Assembly (NCBI GenBank): GCA_052139835.1
Contig: JBKQVT010000043.1
Location: 1-15,949, forward strand
DNA from: JBKQVT01 sp052139835
GTDB taxonomy: Bacteria; Planctomycetota; Planctomycetia; Pirellulales; Thermoguttaceae
DNA length: 15,949 bases
Direction of reading: 5' to 3'
Below, one piece after another: positions 14,101 through 15,949 of this stretch; the stretch's first letter is position 1, and every line of letters begins with the position of its first letter. Below the pieces are notes generated by a model that had not been told where the DNA came from, searched no databases, and saw only the letters and a list, made by a program, of their open reading frames with translations. The translations under genes were made by a program, and so were the position numbers.

Positions 14101-15722
14101 TCGCGCGGCTGCGCCATTCCACTCCGGGCGTGTCGCTCATCTCGCCGCCGCCGCACCACGACATCTACTCCATTGAAGACTTGGCCCAGTTGATCTACGA
14201 CCTGAAGTGCGCCAACCCCGGAGTGAAGGTCTCGGTGAAGCTGGTTTCCGAGGTGGGCGTAGGCACCGTGGCTGCCGGAGTGGCCAAGGGTCATGCCGAC
14301 GAGGTCCTCATCAGCGGCCACGACGGCGGCACCGGGGCCAGCCCGTTGTCCTCGATCAAGTATGCCGGCGGTCCCTGGGAACTCGGCCTGGCAGAAACCC
14401 AGCAGACGCTGGTCCTCAACGGACTCCGCGACCGCATCCTGGTGCAAGTGGACGGCCAGTTGAAGACCGGCCGCGACGTGGTCATCGCCGCCTTGCTGGG
14501 GGCCGAACGCTTCGGCTTCGGCACCGCCGCCCTGGTCTCGCTGGGCTGCCTGCTGATGCGCAAATGCCACCTCGGCACCTGCCCGGCCGGAATCGCCACC
14601 CAGGACACGGAACTCCGCAAGCGTTTCCTGGGCAAGCCGGAATACGTCGTCCGCTTCCTCACCTTCGTGGCCGAGGAGGCGCGGCAGTTGATGGCGCAGC
14701 TCGGCTTCCGCACCTTCGACGAGATGATCGGCCGCGTGGATCGCCTGGGCTGCCGCCGGGCGCTGGATCATTGGAAGGCCAAGGGGCTGGATTTCTCCGC
14801 CGTCTTCCTGCCGCCGGTCCGCACCAACGGATGCGCCCTGCACTGCGTGCGGCCGCCCAGCGACATGCACAAGGACCACCTCGATTGGCGGCTTCTGGAC
14901 GAGCTCGGGCCGGCGATCGAGGCCGGCACGCCCGCCAAGCTCGATTGGCCCATCCGCAACGTCCATCGCACGGTGGGCACGATCCTCAGCAACCGCATCG
15001 TGCGGCGCCACGGCGGCGCCGGACTGCCCGACGGCACCCTCGACCTGACCTTCCGCGGCTCGGCCGGCCAAAGCTTCGGCGCCTTCCTCGTCCGCGGCGT
15101 CACGCTGCGACTGATCGGCGACGCCAACGACTACCTGGGCAAAGGGCTCTCGGGCGGGCGGATCGTCGTGGTGACCCCGCCCGGCTCGCCCTTCGACCCC
15201 AAGGAAAACGTCATCGTCGGCAACACCCTCCTCTACGGCGCCACCAGCGGCGAGGTCTTCGTCAACGGCCTGGCCGGCGAGCGCTTCGCCGTCCGCAACA
15301 GCGGCGCCGTGGCGGTCGTCGAGGGACTGGGCGACCACGGCTGCGAATACATGACCGGCGGGACCGTCGTCGTCCTGGGCCGCACCGGACGCAACTTCGC
15401 CGCCGGCATGAGCGGCGGCATCGCCTACGTGCTGGACGAGCATCAACTCTTCGACACCCTCTGCAACCTCGACATGGTCGACCTCGAACCCCTGCGGCAC
15501 AACGAGGACCAGACGCTGCTGCATGACCTGATCGAAAGGCATTTCCAGTGGACGGGGAGCCGCCAGGCCCAATACGTCCTGGAGCACTGGCGGGAGATGT
15601 CGGGCCGCTTCGTCAAGGTCATGCCCATCGACTATCGCAAGGCCATGGAGCGTCTCCGCCAGCGCGAGCAGGTCAAGGCCGACGCCGCCGTGGCCACCGA
15701 GGAGGTCTTCCGTCATGGGTGA
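11163..15722 (+). CDS. gltB: Glutamate synthase, large (alpha) subunit
   Basis: The 1519-residue protein has the usual GltB length and domain order. The N-terminal class II glutamine amidotransferase domain has nucleophile Cys20 (EHDACGIGAVV) after a 19-residue propeptide, with RGAAGADESTGDGAG and HNGEINTLRGN. A central domain covers about 470-780. The FMN/2-oxoglutarate barrel covers about 840-1200, with SNTGEGGEDPARY near 909 and HDGGTGASPLSSIKYAG. The 3Fe-4S cysteines are Cys1129, Cys1135 and Cys1140 (CLLMRKCHLGTC). The C-terminal GXGXG beta-helix covers about 1260-1450. It converts glutamine plus 2-oxoglutarate to two glutamates, normally with electrons from NAD(P)H via GltD. The ATG at 11163 is chosen from the propeptide length; an upstream TTG frame opening at 11049 is rejected. 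No gltD follows. The gene end carries a ribosome binding site and an overlapping ATG. Confidence 0.97.
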   Translation: MSAAPKARGLYDPRWEHDACGIGAVVNISGLRDHAVVEHGKQVLLNLMHRGAAGADESTGDGAGILLQVPHEFFAAETDRLGFPLPTLGGYGVAMLFLPQDPAVRRQCEEVLTAAVAKEELRVLGWRDVPAENRCLGQLARDAEPMVRQMFVAGDGLEGEELERRLFLARKRAERRVAELLGPAGEAFYVPSMSCRTICYKGMFLAPQLFAYYPDLADPRIKTALAIVHQRYSTNTFPSWRLAQPFRMIAHNGEINTLRGNANRLQAYENSMACPALGKDLSDLYPILQPGGSDSACFDNCMELLVRAGRSAPHALMMMIPEAFGPSYHISTDKRSFYEYHAAIMEPWDGPAAMVFTDGRLVGGTLDRNGLRPSRYVVTTDGLVVLASEVGVIEFPPEQIQRKGRLQPGRMFLVDTEEGRIVEDNEIKGKIARQQPYRRWLEENRIELRGLFQPSKPTAIDRRTVAQRLRAFGYQREELLMVLGPMAQNGQEPVGSMGNDTPLAVLSNRPRLLFDYFKQLFAQVTNPPIDPLREGLVMSLMSFTGKQGNLLEETPDHCRQLKLPHPILTDEDIQRLRTVTRSDFQVATLPILFPACGHEAGGHLRDALAELIEGAARAVRDGAALVILSDRGLSPKMAAIPSLLATAALHHGLLARGMRGNVGIVVESGEPREVMHFCLLCGYGASAVNPYMAFEAIHKMHSDGDLPAELAADQLADQYITAVKKGILKTISKMGISTLRSYHAAQQFEAVGLNHDVVRQYFTGTASRIEGADLDAVAAEALARHRAAFGPREAAALDLDYGGDYHYRLDGENHLWNPTTVTGLQHAVAQNDPRAYEEYARAVNQQGHDLCTLRGLFELLPGRAVPLDEVEPAAAIVKRFYTGAMSHGSISKEAHEALAVAMNRLGGMSNTGEGGEDPARYRPMPNGDSSNCGIKQVASARFGVTMEYLSQAKMLQIKMAQGAKPGEGGQLPGHKVTEEIARLRHSTPGVSLISPPPHHDIYSIEDLAQLIYDLKCANPGVKVSVKLVSEVGVGTVAAGVAKGHADEVLISGHDGGTGASPLSSIKYAGGPWELGLAETQQTLVLNGLRDRILVQVDGQLKTGRDVVIAALLGAERFGFGTAALVSLGCLLMRKCHLGTCPAGIATQDTELRKRFLGKPEYVVRFLTFVAEEARQLMAQLGFRTFDEMIGRVDRLGCRRALDHWKAKGLDFSAVFLPPVRTNGCALHCVRPPSDMHKDHLDWRLLDELGPAIEAGTPAKLDWPIRNVHRTVGTILSNRIVRRHGGAGLPDGTLDLTFRGSAGQSFGAFLVRGVTLRLIGDANDYLGKGLSGGRIVVVTPPGSPFDPKENVIVGNTLLYGATSGEVFVNGLAGERFAVRNSGAVAVVEGLGDHGCEYMTGGTVVVLGRTGRNFAAGMSGGIAYVLDEHQLFDTLCNLDMVDLEPLRHNEDQTLLHDLIERHFQWTGSRQAQYVLEHWREMSGRFVKVMPIDYRKAMERLRQREQVKADAAVATEEVFRHG

Positions 15723-15837
15723 GCAGGGGATTAGGGATTGGGGATTAGGGATTAGAGACGGGGCCACGTCCGTTCGTCCTTCCCCCTTCCGCCCTCCGCC
15801 CTCCGCCCTCCGCCTTTTTCCAATCCCTAATCCCTAA
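15699..15837 (+). pseudogene. Orphaned translation start overlapping the gltB end (gltD scar?)
   Basis: GAGGAGG (15699-15705) lies 9 bases before ATG 15715, which overlaps the gltB stop as ATGGGTGA, a classic translational-coupling arrangement. The frame starts M-G, as GltD proteins often do. It then runs into heptamer repeats and C-rich sequence and stops after 40 codons at 15835-15837. Nothing after the second codon resembles GltD. Either gltD was lost or displaced here, or the layout is chance. Confidence 0.35.
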
Positions 15838-15840
15838 TCC
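15727..15840. repeat. Heptamer repeats in inverted arrangement after gltB
   Basis: Four tandem GGGATT[AG] units (15727-15754) are followed by a (CCTCCGC)n heptamer run (about 15785-15814), then reverse-complement units, CCAATCCCTAATCC (15820-15833) and AATCC to 15840. Fourteen bases at 15728-15741 pair perfectly with 15820-15833. The structure sits between gltB and a convergent gene and could serve as a bidirectional terminator. Confidence 0.8.
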
Positions 15841-15859
15841 AGTAGTTCCAAGTTCCGGT

Positions 15860-15949
15860 TTATGGCGGCCGAACGACGCAAGGTGCTGTGCCGTCGTGGT
15901 ATAGGACGACGATTTCGTGAGCGATCCAGTCGAGCATCTGCTTGAAGCG
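15860..15949 (-). CDS. C-terminal end of an unidentified protein
   Basis: The minus strand is open from the window edge to TAA (15860-15862) and reads 29 residues, RFKQMLDWIAHEIVVLYHDG and then a tail ending RPP. The amphipathic, protein-like text and its position convergent to gltB after a repeat hairpin suggest a real gene whose 5' part lies outside the window. It is not GltD-like. No family can be named. Confidence 0.5.
   Translation of the reverse strand, partial: RFKQMLDWIAHEIVVLYHDGTAPCVVRPP

Noticed and set aside
11253..15767. Very long open frame (about 1500 codons) on the strand opposite gltB
   Set aside because: It is the antisense shadow of a GC-rich coding gene; the translation is low-complexity and has no domain, while the plus strand has every GltB motif.

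Overview
The window is GC-rich chromosomal DNA with signal-peptide proteins, TPR and HEAT repeat proteins, a cysteine-rich secreted protein and many intergenic palindromes. This combination fits Planctomycetota best. That assignment rests on gene style and repeats rather than a marker gene, so it is moderate. No rRNA, tRNA, CRISPR array or transposase gene is visible.

Layout. 1-420: two gene fragments meet head-on, the N-terminus of a Tat-exported lytic transglycosylase (+) and the N-terminus of an M16 peptidase (-). The junction near 268-277 looks like a chimera or breakpoint. 532-5021 (-): TPR protein, nitroreductase, TIGR00300/LOR-SDH ornithine cyclodeaminase-like enzyme and arginine dihydrolase-like amidinotransferase, with palindromic repeats at the gene ends. 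5268-7146 (+): a zinc-ribbon/membrane/HEAT protein and a VOC-fold protein. 7199-7888 (-): a membrane-anchored protein of unknown function. 7889-8489: a gene-free tract with several repeat families and a MITE-like insertion. 8490-9899 (-): an NtrC-type sigma-54 response regulator with a good promoter. 10195-10596 (-): the cysteine-rich secreted protein. 11163-15722 (+): the glutamate synthase large subunit, GltB. 15860-15949 (-): the C-terminus of an unidentified gene.

How it fits together. The two arginine-pathway genes correspond to the two halves of the fused cyanobacterial AgrE/ArgZ enzyme (arginine to ornithine plus ammonia, then to proline), here separate and in swapped order. GltB assimilates ammonia, and a sigma-54 regulator lies between them. 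A nitrogen-metabolism theme is possible, but nothing in the sequence proves co-regulation.

Most notable signals: (1) palindromic repeats that supply the TAG stop codons of three unrelated genes; (2) a 151-bp inverted-repeat element flanked by a 12-bp direct repeat, whose reconstructed empty site is a hairpin with a second intact copy at 444-471; (3) gltB ends with a strong ribosome binding site and an overlapping ATG, as if coupled to gltD, but gltD is absent and heptamer repeats follow; (4) GGGATTN heptamers start just after the TGA stop of two genes.
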